Assembly (NCBI RefSeq): GCF_021401135.1
Contig: NZ_JACBFO010000004.1
Location: forward strand, 186,001 to 250,000
Source: Azonexus sp. R2A61
Lineage (GTDB): Bacteria; Pseudomonadota; Gammaproteobacteria; Burkholderiales; Rhodocyclaceae
DNA length: 64,000 nucleotides
Direction of reading: 5' to 3'
Numbering within the stretch: the stretch's first letter is position 1; the number at the start of each line of letters is the position of its first letter. Below, piece after piece: positions 1-10,469 of the stretch. Both the position numbers and the translations under genes were made by a program. Below the pieces are notes generated by a model. That model was not told the DNA's origin. It saw only the letters and a program-made list of their open reading frames with translations, and made no database searches.

Positions 1-461
<461 letters not shown>

Positions 462-623
462 GTTGTCTCCTGTTGTTGTCGTCAGCCGATGACGGGGCTG
501 TACGTCCGGAAGATTGCATGCGGCATGCCAGGGGCGGCTTGATTTCAGGTGTATGATTTTTAACGGATGTTTTTTTGATTCTTGCGGTCGACGGACGGAA
601 AACCGGAAAAATCCGGATACGGT

Positions 624-641
624 CGTTCGGATTTCCGAACG
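624..641. other. 18-bp perfect palindrome between aspA and the MFS gene
   Basis: CGTTCGGA-TT-TCCGAACG has 8-bp arms around a 2-bp centre. It lies in the 255-bp divergent gap between aspA and the MFS gene, about 76 bases upstream of the MFS start. Its size suits a dimeric regulator, but no regulator can be named. A smaller inverted repeat, CCGGA-AAAA-TCCGG, sits just upstream at 603-616. The gap also carries one copy of the dispersed TGCGGTCGAC motif (583-592). Confidence 0.4.
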
Positions 642-716
642 GCGCTGCCCGGGCGTGCGGCGGCGGGCGATCTGATAAACTGCCCGCTTCGTTGCGTCGC
701 ACAAAAAATACAGAGA

Positions 717-1907
717 ATGTCTGCCCCAACCGACCCGATGAGCCCGCAGGAACGCCGTGTCGGCGTCTCGCTGGCTTCCATCTTCGCCTTGCGCATGCTC
801 GGCCTTTTCCTGATCCTGCCGGTGTTCGCGGTGTACGCGAAAACCCTGCCCGGCGGCGACGACCGGACGTTGATCGGGGTGGCGCTGGGCGCTTACGGTC
901 TGACCCAGGCCGTGCTGCAGATTCCGTTCGGCATTGCCTCCGACCGTTTCGGACGCAAGCCGGTCATCGTCTTCGGGTTGCTGCTGTTCGCGCTGGGCAG
1001 TTTCGTCGCGGCCTGGGCGCCGGACATGCACTGGATGATCGTCGGACGCGTGCTGCAGGGAACCGGTGCCATTTCGGCGGCGGTCACGGCGCTGGCCGCC
1101 GACCTGACACGCGAAGAACATCGGACCAAGGTGATGGCGATGATCGGTTCGTCGATCGGCCTGGTTTTCGCGCTGTCGCTGGTCGGTGCGCCGTTGCTTT
1201 ACGGCTGGGTCGGCATGGGCGGCCTGTTCGGTATGACCGGCGGGCTGGCGCTCGGTGCGATCCTGTTGCTGCTGACCCGGGTGCCGTCGCCGCCGAAGCC
1301 GGCCGGCCATGTCCGCCTGCCGCTGCGCGAGGTGCTGGGCAATGTCGATCTGCTGCGTCTCAATCTCGGCATCGGGACGCTGCACATGATCCAGATGGCC
1401 ATGTTCGTGGTCCTGCCGCATGCACTGATCGAACGCGGCGGTCTGGCCGCCACCGAGCACTGGAAAGTCTATCTGCCCGCGGTGCTGGCCTCTTTCGCCG
1501 TGATGGTGCCGGCGATCATCGCCGCCGAGAAAAAGGACCGGATGGCGTTCGTCTTCCGCAGCGCCATCGTGCTGATCGCCTGCGTCCAGTTCGGCCTCTA
1601 TCTGTTCGGCGGCGGACTGTGGGCGCTGGGTTTCTGGCTGCTGCTTTTCTTCGTCGCCTTCAACGTCCTGGAGGCCACGCTGCCGTCGCTGGTGTCGCGG
1701 ACCGCGCCGCCGGCCGCCAAAGGCGCGGCGCTTGGTGTGTACAACACCACCCAGGCAGTCGGCTTGTTCGTCGGCGGTGCGATGGGCGGTTTCATCGCGC
1801 AGCATCTGGGCGACGATGCCGTGTTCGTCGCCTGTACCGGTCTGGCGCTGCTCTGGCTGGCGGTCGCCGCCGGCATGCGTTTCCCGGCGCGCCGGACCGC
1901 CACCTGA
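717..1907 (+). CDS. MFS transporter, YajR-like, without the C-terminal YAM domain
   Basis: A 396-residue, 12-helix major facilitator family protein of the inner membrane. The N-terminal half closely follows E. coli YajR: ERRVGVSLASIFALRMLGLF, then YGLTQAVLQIPFGIASDRFG with the motif A loop DRFGRKP between helices 2 and 3, and GRVLQGTGAISAAVTALAAD. Such proteins are proton-driven exporters of unknown substrate. YajR carries an extra ferredoxin-like YAM domain after helix 12; here the protein ends at about residue 396 right after the last helix, so that domain is absent. The start at 717 was chosen because YajR-like homology begins there; the open frame extends upstream to 582 but that part is not protein-like. 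Confidence 0.85.
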   Translation: MSAPTDPMSPQERRVGVSLASIFALRMLGLFLILPVFAVYAKTLPGGDDRTLIGVALGAYGLTQAVLQIPFGIASDRFGRKPVIVFGLLLFALGSFVAAWAPDMHWMIVGRVLQGTGAISAAVTALAADLTREEHRTKVMAMIGSSIGLVFALSLVGAPLLYGWVGMGGLFGMTGGLALGAILLLLTRVPSPPKPAGHVRLPLREVLGNVDLLRLNLGIGTLHMIQMAMFVVLPHALIERGGLAATEHWKVYLPAVLASFAVMVPAIIAAEKKDRMAFVFRSAIVLIACVQFGLYLFGGGLWALGFWLLLFFVAFNVLEATLPSLVSRTAPPAAKGAALGVYNTTQAVGLFVGGAMGGFIAQHLGDDAVFVACTGLALLWLAVAAGMRFPARRTAT

Positions 1908-2080
1908 ATTCCCTCTGCCGTTAGCAGCGGTCTGCCGGCATCTAGGGATTTCCCCTAGCGCCGGGCCTCTTGCAAGTCGTGGCGAATCGCCGAATACTGT
2001 GTCGCACGGGCTGCGCTGTGCCGGGCTCGTGCAATCACAAGCGGCGTCGATGCCGCAAAACAATAATGGAGGTAGACATC

Positions 2081-2664
2081 ATGACCCTGCAGGTTCGTGT
2101 GCGTGCGCACAAGCTTTCCCCGAACGCCACGCTGTGTGCGTCCGGTTTCCAGATGGTGGGCGCCGACTCGCCGGCCATCGAGGCGATGACCGATTTTTCC
2201 CGCATCGAGGCGGTCAGTATCGTGTCCACGGCGACGGTCGACGAAGCCAACGCCCGCATGATCTCGCGCGGCGTCCGCTTGCTGATGGTGGTGGACAAGG
2301 AAGAGGCCGTACTCGGCCTGATCACAGCCCGCGACATTCTCGGCGAGAAGCCGATGCAGATTGTCCAGGGGCGGGGCGGCAAGCGCGGCGAACTCGCGGT
2401 GGCCGACCTGATGACGCCGATCGGCAGTCTCGACACGCTGTACCTGAATGAAGTGCTCAACGCCCGCGTGGCCGACATTCTCGAAGCCCTGAAGACGCTC
2501 GGCCGCCAGCATATCCTGGTTGAAGACAACGATCCGGCCAGCGGTCTGCCGCGTGTGCGCGGCCTGTTCTCGGCCACCCACATCGGCCGTTTGCTCGGCG
2601 TGCCGGTGCTCGGTTTCGATCTGCCGCGCACCTTTGCCGAAATCGAGGCGGCGCTGGTCAGCTG

Positions 2665-2665
<1 letters not shown>
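2081..2665 (+). CDS. CBS-domain pair protein
   Basis: A 194-residue soluble protein with two CBS domains: about residues 38-95 (DFSRIEAVSIVSTATVDEAN to LITARDILGEKP) and about 105-180 (DLMTPIGSLDTLY to LFSATHIGRLLGVPV). CBS pairs (Bateman modules) usually bind adenine nucleotides or S-adenosylmethionine and act as energy sensors, either inside enzymes or alone. The start at 2081 has GGAGG ten bases upstream; an ATG at 2066 overlaps that ribosome binding site and is rejected. The stop overlaps the start of the next gene by one base (TGATG), so it is translationally coupled to a sigma-54 activator. A role in tuning that activator is inference from context. Confidence 0.85.
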
Positions 2666-4080
<1,415 letters not shown>

Positions 4081-4083
4081 AGC

Positions 4084-4122
4084 TGTCTTCCCCGGAAGAC
4101 ACCCTGTCAGGACAGCCTGACA
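4084..4122 (+). promoter_or_regulatory. Tandem TGTC-N10-GACA palindromes, probable upstream activator sites
   Basis: Two 18-bp inverted repeats share the outer form TGTC-N10-GACA. One is TGTCTTCC-CC-GGAAGACA at 4084-4101, the other TGTCAGG-ACAG-CCTGACA at 4105-4122. Their centres are 21 bp apart, two helical turns, and lie about 95 and 74 bp upstream of the -24 element of the sigma-54 promoter at 4186. That layout is typical of paired dimer sites for an enhancer-binding protein, and the gene ending at 4080 encodes one. The second repeat with flanking bases (4104-4123) is followed by five T residues and could also terminate that gene's transcript; both roles are possible. Confidence 0.6.
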
Positions 4123-4185
4123 GTTTTTCTTGGTTCGGCGAGCGCTGATTGGCGCGCAATCGATTGAAATCAAGGGTTTGTTGTT

Positions 4186-4202
4186 CTGGCACGGGCTGTG
4201 CG
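4186..4202 (+). promoter_or_regulatory. Sigma-54 (-24/-12) promoter
   Basis: CTGGCACGGGCTGTGCG carries GG at 4188-4189 and GC at 4200-4201 with exactly ten bases between, and TGGCACG matches the -24 consensus fully. The -12 part is GTGC instead of TTGC. Transcription should start near 4212-4213, about 30 bases before the GTG start of the permease gene at 4243. The gene just upstream encodes a sigma-54 activator, which supports the assignment. Confidence 0.8.
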
Positions 4203-4242
4203 AACGCTTGACGATCCGCATCAACCAGAAGAGGAGACAACC

Positions 4243-5640
4243 GTGGATTTTCTGATCGTGCTGGCGTCGCTGGCTTTCCTGATGTTCGTGGCCTATCGCG
4301 GCTACAGCGTCATCCTGTTTGCACCGATTGCGGCGCTCGGCGCCGTGCTGCTGATCGACCCGGCCCTGGTCGCGCCGATGTTCACCGGCTTGTTCATGGA
4401 CAAGATGGTCGGCTTCGTCAAAAACTTCTTCCCGGTCTTCCTGCTCGGCGCCATCTTCGGCAAGGTCATCGAGATGTCCGGTTTCTCCAAGTCCATCGTC
4501 GCCGCGGTGATCAAGCTGATCGGCCGCGAGCGGGCGATGCTGGCGATCGTCGTCGTCTGCGGCTTGCTCACCTACGGCGGTGTGTCGCTGTTCGTCGTGG
4601 TCTTCGCGGTCTATCCGTTCGCCGCCGAGATGTTCCGCCAGGGCGGCATTCCCAAGCGGCTGATCCCGGGCACCATCGCCCTCGGCGCGTTCACCTTCAC
4701 CATGGATTCGCTGCCGGGCACGCCGCAGATCCAGAACATCATCCCGACCACCTTCTTCAAGACCGACATCTACGCCGCGCCCTGGCTCGGCATCATCGGC
4801 GGCCTGTTCATCCTGGTCTGCGGCCTCTCCTACCTCGAATGGTGCCGCCGCCGTGCCGCCGCCGCCGGCGAAGGCTACGGCGAAGGCCACAGCAACGAAC
4901 CGGAGCCGTTCGCCAACGAGAAGCTGGCCCATCCGCTGATCGCCATCCTGCCGCTGGTCATGGTCGGCGTCATGAACAAGGTGTTCACGGTGATGATCCC
5001 GGCCTTCTACGGTGACAAGGTGTCCTTCGTCCCGGCGGTGATCGGCAACGCCGCGCCGGTCGTGCAGCAGACCAAGGCCGTCGCCGCCATCTGGGCGGTC
5101 GAGGGGGCGCTGCTGATCGGTATCGCGACGGTCTTCGTCTTCGCCTGGCGCACCGTCGTCGCCAAGTTCGCCGAGGGCAGCAAGAATGCCGTCGGCGGCG
5201 CCCTGCTGGCGACCATGAACACCGCCTCCGAGTATGGCTTCGGCGCCGTCATCGCCGCCCTGCCGGGCTTCCTGGTCGTCGCCAACGCACTCTCGGCGAT
5301 CCCCAATCCGCTGGTCAACGAGGCGATCACCGTCACCGCGCTCGCCGGTATCACCGGTTCGGCGTCCGGCGGCATGGGCATCGCGCTGGCGGCGATGGCC
5401 GATACCTTCATCGCCAACGCGCAGGCTGCCGGCATCCCCCTCGAAGTGCTGCACCGCGTCGCCTCGATGGCCTCCGGCGGCATGGACACGCTGCCCCACA
5501 ACGGCGCCGTGATCACGCTGCTGGCGGTGACCGGGCTGACCCACCGGCAGTCGTATAAGGACATCTTCGCGATCACCTGCATCAAGACGCTGGCGGTGTT
5601 CGTGGTGATCGGCACCTACTACGCGACCGGCATCGTCTGA
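4243..5640 (+). CDS. GntP-family permease (short-chain hydroxy/keto-acid type)
   Basis: A 465-residue, highly hydrophobic inner-membrane protein with about 12 predicted helices. The family strings are [20 protein letters not shown] near residue 80, [19 protein letters not shown] near 160, [20 protein letters not shown] near 380 and [20 protein letters not shown] near 410. GntP relatives import gluconate, hydroxybutyrate and similar organic acids with protons. GTG at 4243 has GAGGAGACAACC before it; an upstream in-frame GTG (4198) would start before the predicted sigma-54 transcript. The CoA-transferase gene follows after 25 bases, so the imported acid is probably activated to its CoA ester; the exact substrate is inference. 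Confidence 0.85.
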   Translation: MDFLIVLASLAFLMFVAYRGYSVILFAPIAALGAVLLIDPALVAPMFTGLFMDKMVGFVKNFFPVFLLGAIFGKVIEMSGFSKSIVAAVIKLIGRERAMLAIVVVCGLLTYGGVSLFVVVFAVYPFAAEMFRQGGIPKRLIPGTIALGAFTFTMDSLPGTPQIQNIIPTTFFKTDIYAAPWLGIIGGLFILVCGLSYLEWCRRRAAAAGEGYGEGHSNEPEPFANEKLAHPLIAILPLVMVGVMNKVFTVMIPAFYGDKVSFVPAVIGNAAPVVQQTKAVAAIWAVEGALLIGIATVFVFAWRTVVAKFAEGSKNAVGGALLATMNTASEYGFGAVIAALPGFLVVANALSAIPNPLVNEAITVTALAGITGSASGGMGIALAAMADTFIANAQAAGIPLEVLHRVASMASGGMDTLPHNGAVITLLAVTGLTHRQSYKDIFAITCIKTLAVFVVIGTYYATGIV

Positions 5641-5665
5641 GCGCGATCCTAACGAGGAGACTTTC

Positions 5666-7255
5666 ATGAACGCGAATACAGCGGCGGCCGGCAAGGTGGT
5701 CAGCGCCCGCGAAGCGGTTGCCCGCATCGCGCCGGGGAATACCGTCGCCACCGGCGGTTTCGTCGGCATCGGCTTTCCCGAGAACATCGCCGTCGCGCTC
5801 GAAGCGCTGTTCGTCGAATCCGGCGGGCAGCAAGGCGGGCGTAACCTGACGCTGGTTTACGCCGCCGGCCAGGGCGACGGCAAGGAGCGCGGGCTCAACC
5901 ATTTTGGCCATGACGGCCTGGTTGACCGCGTGATCGGCGGTCACTGGGGGCTGGTGCCGCGCCTGCAGGCGCTGGCGGTGAATAACCGGATCGAGGCCTG
6001 GAATCTGCCGCAGGGGGTGATCGCTCACCTGTTCCGCGACATCGCTGCCGGCAAGCCGGGCACGATCTCGCGCATCGGCCTGGGCACCTTTGTCGATCCA
6101 CGCTTCGGCGGCGGCAAGCTGAACGAAAAAACCACGGTCGACCTGGTCCGGTTGATGGAAATCGACGGCGAGGAGTATCTGTTCTACAAGGCGTTTCCGA
6201 TTCACGTCGGCATCATCCGCGGGACGACGGCCGATCCCGACGGCAACGTGACCATGGAAAAGGAAGCGCTGACCCTGGAAGCGCAGGCGATCGCGATGGC
6301 GGCCAGGAACTCCGGCGGCATCGTCATCGTCCAGGTCGAGCGCATCGCCGAACGCGGCACGCTCAACCCGCGGCAGGTCAAGATTCCCGGCATCCTGGTC
6401 GATTGCGTGGTGGTCGCCGAGAAGCCCGAGTACCACGCGCAGACCTTCGCCGAGCAGTACAGCCCGGCCTTTTCCGGCGAAATCCGCGTGCCGATGTCGG
6501 CCCTCAAGCCGATGCCGATGAGCGAGCGCAAGATCATCGCCCGACGGGCGGCGATGGAGCTGACCTCCGGGGCGGTGGTCAATCTGGGCATCGGCATGCC
6601 GGAAGGGGTGGCCGATGTGGCCGCGGAGGAGGGCATCATCGATCGGCTGACGCTCACCGCCGAACCCGGCGTCATCGGCGGCGTGCCGGCCGGCGGCCTC
6701 AACTTCGGCGCCGCCACCAACACCCAGGCGATCATCGACCAGCCCAGCCAGTTCGACTTCTACGACGGCGGCGGCCTCGACATCGCCTTCCTCGGGCTGG
6801 CCCAGGCCGACCGCGAGGGCAACCTCAACGTCTCCAAGTTCGGTCCGCGGCTGGCCGGCGCCGGCGGTTTCATCAACATCTCGCAATCGGCGCGCAAGGT
6901 CGTCTTCGTCGGCACCTTCACCGCCGGCAGCCTGAATGTCACGGTCGACGGCGGAAAACTGAAGATTTTGCAGGACGGCTCGGCGGTCAAGTTCGTCGAC
7001 CAGGTCGAGCACCGCACCTTCTCCGGACCGCAGGCGGTCAAGCGCGGCACGCCGGTGCTCTACATCACCGAACGTTGCGTCTTCGAGCTGACCGCCGACG
7101 GGCTGGCGCTGACCGAGATCGCGCCCGGCGTGGACCTGCAGCGGGACATCCTCGCGCGCATGGACTTCGCGCCGCTGATGCCGACCACGCCGCGGCTGAT
7201 GGATGCGCGCATCTTCGCCGATGCGCCGATGGGGCTGGGTGCCGGGCTCGGCTGA
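5666..7255 (+). CDS. Acyl-CoA:acetate/3-ketoacid CoA-transferase (YdiF/Pct family)
   Basis: A 529-residue class I CoA-transferase with alpha and beta halves fused in one chain: first half residues 1-280 ([19 protein letters not shown]), second half about 290-529 ([20 protein letters not shown]). It moves CoA from an acyl-CoA donor to a free short-chain acid through a glutamyl-CoA intermediate. The catalytic Glu is residue 333 in the string [11 protein letters not shown], at the position known for E. coli YdiF. AACGAGGAGAC precedes the ATG. It forms a two-gene unit with the GntP permease under the sigma-54 promoter, suggesting uptake and activation of a short hydroxy- or keto-acid. Whether propionate, lactate or acetoacetate is preferred cannot be read from sequence. 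Confidence 0.88.
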   Translation: MNANTAAAGKVVSAREAVARIAPGNTVATGGFVGIGFPENIAVALEALFVESGGQQGGRNLTLVYAAGQGDGKERGLNHFGHDGLVDRVIGGHWGLVPRLQALAVNNRIEAWNLPQGVIAHLFRDIAAGKPGTISRIGLGTFVDPRFGGGKLNEKTTVDLVRLMEIDGEEYLFYKAFPIHVGIIRGTTADPDGNVTMEKEALTLEAQAIAMAARNSGGIVIVQVERIAERGTLNPRQVKIPGILVDCVVVAEKPEYHAQTFAEQYSPAFSGEIRVPMSALKPMPMSERKIIARRAAMELTSGAVVNLGIGMPEGVADVAAEEGIIDRLTLTAEPGVIGGVPAGGLNFGAATNTQAIIDQPSQFDFYDGGGLDIAFLGLAQADREGNLNVSKFGPRLAGAGGFINISQSARKVVFVGTFTAGSLNVTVDGGKLKILQDGSAVKFVDQVEHRTFSGPQAVKRGTPVLYITERCVFELTADGLALTEIAPGVDLQRDILARMDFAPLMPTTPRLMDARIFADAPMGLGAGLG

Positions 7256-7267
7256 AATCCTGGCGCT

Positions 7268-7747
7268 TTAGGGCCGGGCGAGCCGGCGCGAGGCGTCGGC
7301 GATGGCGTCGTCGAGATAGCTCTGGTAGAAGTCCGGCAGGCCGGCGCCGACGAGTGGCTCGGCCAGTTCCCGCCCGTCCGGTCCGTAGAAGGCGACCACC
7401 GGTACCAGCCGGATGCCGCGTGCGCCGGTGAAGCTGGCGTGATCGGTCGGCCGCCCGGCGAAATCGCGCAGCGGCAGCGCCGCATCCTGGCGGATTTCGC
7501 GGACGACGACGCGTTTGCCGCGTTGCGGGTCGGCAGCCAGCGGTTGCAGGTAGTCGCGCTTGACCGTCTGGCAATACTTGCAGTCGGCGCGGCTGTAGAT
7601 CACGATCAGCGGCCCGCCGGCGCGCGCCGCCCGGGCCGCCTCGGCACGCAGGTCGGCCGCCTCGGCCAGCGGCGGCGCGGCCAGGGTTGTCGCGGGGGCG
7701 CATGCTAGAATCGCAACCCCGCACAGCACTGCCAGAAACCGCCTCAT
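7268..7747 (-). CDS. Periplasmic thioredoxin-like protein
   Basis: A 159-residue protein with an N-terminal signal peptide ([20 protein letters not shown], likely cleaved near TLA-APP) and a thioredoxin-like domain with the CxxC motif DCKYC (Cys56, Cys59). The cis-proline region reads [14 protein letters not shown]. The family reduces disulfides or handles haem/cytochrome thiols in the periplasm; the substrate is unknown. The start at 7747 is set by the signal peptide and by AAGGAG about seven bases upstream; the open frame continues to 7879 but that part is antisense to hemC. Its start codon overlaps that of hemC head to head. A lipoprotein (Cys16) is possible but the lipobox is poor. Confidence 0.75.
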   Translation of the reverse strand: MRRFLAVLCGVAILACAPATTLAAPPLAEAADLRAEAARAARAGGPLIVIYSRADCKYCQTVKRDYLQPLAADPQRGKRVVVREIRQDAALPLRDFAGRPTDHASFTGARGIRLVPVVAFYGPDGRELAEPLVGAGLPDFYQSYLDDAIADASRRLARP

Positions 7748-7748
7748 G
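7745..7748. other. Overlapping divergent start codons (CATG)
   Basis: The four bases CATG contain the ATG of hemC on the plus strand (7746-7748) and the ATG of the thioredoxin-like gene on the minus strand (7747-7745). There is no intergenic space, so each gene's promoter and ribosome binding site must lie inside the other's coding region. A TAGAAT string within the antisense signal-peptide codons (near 7706-7711) could be the hemC -10 element, but no convincing -35 is visible. Confidence 0.75.
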
Positions 7749-8681
7749 TCCGCTCCTTCGAAAATCGTCATTGCCTCCCGCGAATCCCGCCTGGCCATGT
7801 GGCAGGCGGTGCACGTTAGAGATCGCTTATCGAGTTTAAATCCCGGCTCGGAAGTTGTCATTCTCGGCATGACCACCAAGGGCGATCAGATTCTCGACCG
7901 TCCGCTCGCCGAGATCGGCGGCAAGGGCCTGTTCATCAAGGAACTCGAGGTCGCGATGCAGGAGGGCCGCGCCCACCTGGCGGTGCATTCGATGAAGGAC
8001 GTGCCGATGGTGATGCCCGAGGGCTTCGTGCTGGCAGCCATCTCGGCGCGCGAAAACCCGCGCGACGCCTTCGTCTCGAACACCTACGCCGGTCTCGACG
8101 AACTGCCGGCCGGCGCCGTCGTCGGCACCTCGAGCCTGCGTCGCGAGGCGATCCTGCGCGCCAGGTATCCGCAACTGACGATCAAGAGCCTGCGCGGCAA
8201 CCTCGACACCCGGCTGAAGAAGCTCGATGCCGGCGAGTACGACGCGATCATCCTGGCCGCCGCCGGCCTGATCCGGCTCGGTCTGGAAAATCGCATCAAA
8301 GCGGTGTTGACCGCAGAACAGTCGCTGCCGGCGCCCGGCCAGGGCGCGCTCGGCATCGAACTGGTCGATGGCGACGCGGCGATGGCGGCGGTTGTCGCCC
8401 CGCTCAACGATCCCGGGACGGCGCATTGCGTCAAGGCCGAACGTGCCCTGTCGCGGGCCCTCGGCGGTTCCTGCCAGGTGCCGCTGGGCGGCTACGCGAT
8501 CATCGACAACGGCCAGCTCTGGCTGCGCGGTTTCGTCGCATCGGTCGATGGCAAGGACATGGTTGCCGGTGAAGTCCGCGGCAATCCGGTCGATGACGAG
8601 GCACTCGGTCTGCAACTGGCCGAACAGCTGCGGGCGCAGGGGGCGGAGGCCATCCTCGCCAGGCTGGCCGGCTGCCGCTGA
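7746..8681 (+). CDS. hemC: Porphobilinogen deaminase (hydroxymethylbilane synthase)
   Basis: A 311-residue cytosolic enzyme that joins four porphobilinogen units into hydroxymethylbilane. The N-terminus [15 protein letters not shown] and the motifs [19 protein letters not shown] and [10 protein letters not shown] are diagnostic. The dipyrromethane cofactor attaches to Cys243 in [12 protein letters not shown]. Length is normal for the family. It opens the hemC-hemD-hemX-hemY set; hemD starts eight bases after the stop. The plus-strand ribosome binding site is weak, lying inside the divergent gene. Confidence 0.97.
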   Translation: MSAPSKIVIASRESRLAMWQAVHVRDRLSSLNPGSEVVILGMTTKGDQILDRPLAEIGGKGLFIKELEVAMQEGRAHLAVHSMKDVPMVMPEGFVLAAISARENPRDAFVSNTYAGLDELPAGAVVGTSSLRREAILRARYPQLTIKSLRGNLDTRLKKLDAGEYDAIILAAAGLIRLGLENRIKAVLTAEQSLPAPGQGALGIELVDGDAAMAAVVAPLNDPGTAHCVKAERALSRALGGSCQVPLGGYAIIDNGQLWLRGFVASVDGKDMVAGEVRGNPVDDEALGLQLAEQLRAQGAEAILARLAGCR

Positions 8682-8688
8682 AACGTCG

Positions 8689-9444
8689 ATGACCGGCCGG
8701 CTTGCCGGAAAGGTCATTGCGGTCACCCGGCCGCAGGCGCAAGCCGGACCGCTGGCGGCGGCGATCGCCGCGGCGGGCGGCGAGGCGTTTTGCTTTCCGC
8801 TGCTCGACATCGCGCCGGCCGACGATCCGGCACCGCTGGCCGCCGCCGTTGCCCGGCTGGCCGATTATGACTTCGCCGCTTTTGTCAGTCCGAATGCGGT
8901 CGACCACGCGCTGCCGGCCATTTTGCGGCACGGTCCGTGGCCCGGCGGGCTGCAGGCCCTGGCTGTCGGCCCCGGGACGGTGAAGGCGCTGGCCGCCCAT
9001 GGCGTCGGCGATTGCCTGGCGCCCAGCGAACGTTTCGATTCCGAAGCCCTGCTCGATCTGCCCGGGCTGGCGCCGACCCAGGTCGCCGGACGTCGCGTCG
9101 CGCTCTTCCGCGGCGATGGCGGACGCGAACTGCTGGCCGAGACGCTGCGCGCACGCGGCGCGGTGGTCGATGCGATTCCCTGTTACCGGCGTTCGGCGCC
9201 CGGCGATTTCACGGTGCTGGCCGATGCGGCGCGTCTTGATGGAATCACGCTGTCGAGCAGCGAAGCCTTGCGCCACCTGGTGGCCGGTCTCGGCATTGCG
9301 CGCGTGCGCGACATTCCGCTGTTCGTGCCGCATGCGCGGATTGCCGAACTGGCGCAGGCGCTCGGCCTGACGCGGGTGATCCTGACGCCGCCCGCCGATC
9401 AGGGCCTGATCGATGGATTACTTGCTTATAATTGGTCCGCATGA
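8689..9444 (+). CDS. hemD: Uroporphyrinogen-III synthase
   Basis: A 251-residue protein that cyclises hydroxymethylbilane and inverts ring D to give uroporphyrinogen III. HemD sequences diverge strongly; support comes from the N-terminal pattern GKVIAVTRPQAQAGPLAAAI, the FVSPNAVDHAL and LFRGDGGRELLAETLRARGA segments, the ITLSSSEALRHL segment near residue 190, and the place between hemC and hemX. ATG 8689 follows hemC by seven bases; earlier in-frame starts would overlap hemC deeply. The stop overlaps the ATG of hemX as ATGA, indicating coupling. Confidence 0.92.
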   Translation: MTGRLAGKVIAVTRPQAQAGPLAAAIAAAGGEAFCFPLLDIAPADDPAPLAAAVARLADYDFAAFVSPNAVDHALPAILRHGPWPGGLQALAVGPGTVKALAAHGVGDCLAPSERFDSEALLDLPGLAPTQVAGRRVALFRGDGGRELLAETLRARGAVVDAIPCYRRSAPGDFTVLADAARLDGITLSSSEALRHLVAGLGIARVRDIPLFVPHARIAELAQALGLTRVILTPPADQGLIDGLLAYNWSA

Positions 9445-10469
9445 CAACCGATACGCCGCCCCCCACTCCTCCCGAAACCGAATCGCTACCGGCCACCCGC
9501 CGCGCGCTGTCGCCGTGGCCCGTGGTCGCTGTGCTGGCGCTCGTCCTCGGCGCCTGGCAGTGGTACGACACCGATCGCCGCTTCGAGGCGTTGCAGACCG
9601 ACGGTCAGCGCCAGACGGCCCAGGCCCAGGAGGCCGTGGGCGTACAGAAATCGCTGCGCGAGCAGATCGATGCGCTGCAAGCCAGGCAGGGCGCGCTCGA
9701 AGCCCGGCTGGAAGATTTCGAAGGGCAGGGTGATTCCCTGCGTACGCTGTTCCAGGAAATGAACCGCAGCCGCGAGGACATCGCCATGCTCGAAGTCGAG
9801 CAGGCGATCGCATTGGCGGTACAGCAGCTGCAGCTCAGCGGCAACGTGCCGGTGGCGCTGCTGGCGCTGCGCAGCGCGGACACCCAGCTGGCGCGGATCG
9901 AACGGGCCGAACTGCTGCCGCTGCGCAAGGCGCTGGCCCATGACATCGACAGTCTGACGCGGGTGCCGCTGGTCGACACGGCCGGTATCAGCCTGCGTCT
10001 GGAGCAGGTCGTTTCCGGTATCGACGAGTGGCCGCTCGCCTCGCTGCAGCGGCCGGTCGCCGGCGGCTTGGCCGAGGCCGCCGACGATGCGCCGCGACCG
10101 GCCTGGCAACAGGCATTGCACGACATCTGGCGGCAAGTGCGCGATCTGGTGCGCATCCAGCGTTTCGACAGCGCCGAGGCCCCGTTGCTGGCGCCGGGCC
10201 AGGAATTCTTCCTGCGCGACAACCTGAAGCTGCGTCTGCTGAATGCCCGCCTGGCCCTGTTCGCCCGCGATCAGGCGACCTTCCGTAACGAACTGAAGGT
10301 CGCACAGGGCTGGCTGGAACGGCATTTCACGCTGACCGACAAGCGGGTGGCGACGGCCAGGGACGCCTTGCGCGAATTGCTGGCCACCGATATTGCGGTC
10401 GACGTGCCGGATTTGAAAGAAACCCGGCAGGTGCTCGCCTCGCTGCGTCAGCGCAAGGAAAAGCGGTGA
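9441..10469 (+). CDS. hemX: HemX-like membrane-anchored protein
   Basis: A 342-residue protein with a short proline-rich cytoplasmic tail, one membrane helix at about residues 22-40 (PWPVVAVLALVLGAWQWYD), a coiled coil at about 45-100 (repeated Gln/Leu-rich heptads) and a soluble periplasmic domain. It belongs to the proteobacterial HemX family, once annotated as uroporphyrin-III methyltransferase, although the methylase fold is absent; its true role is not settled. ATG 9441 overlaps the hemD stop. A GTG nine bases earlier is an alternative start. The stop overlaps the GTG of hemY. Confidence 0.88.
   Translation: MTTDTPPPTPPETESLPATRRALSPWPVVAVLALVLGAWQWYDTDRRFEALQTDGQRQTAQAQEAVGVQKSLREQIDALQARQGALEARLEDFEGQGDSLRTLFQEMNRSREDIAMLEVEQAIALAVQQLQLSGNVPVALLALRSADTQLARIERAELLPLRKALAHDIDSLTRVPLVDTAGISLRLEQVVSGIDEWPLASLQRPVAGGLAEAADDAPRPAWQQALHDIWRQVRDLVRIQRFDSAEAPLLAPGQEFFLRDNLKLRLLNARLALFARDQATFRNELKVAQGWLERHFTLTDKRVATARDALRELLATDIAVDVPDLKETRQVLASLRQRKEKR

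Noticed and set aside
4104..4128. Calling the right-hand palindrome only a terminator of the activator gene
   Set aside because: It has a stem and T run, but it shares the TGTC-N10-GACA form and 21-bp phasing with the left palindrome, so an operator role is at least as likely; recorded as regulatory with a note.
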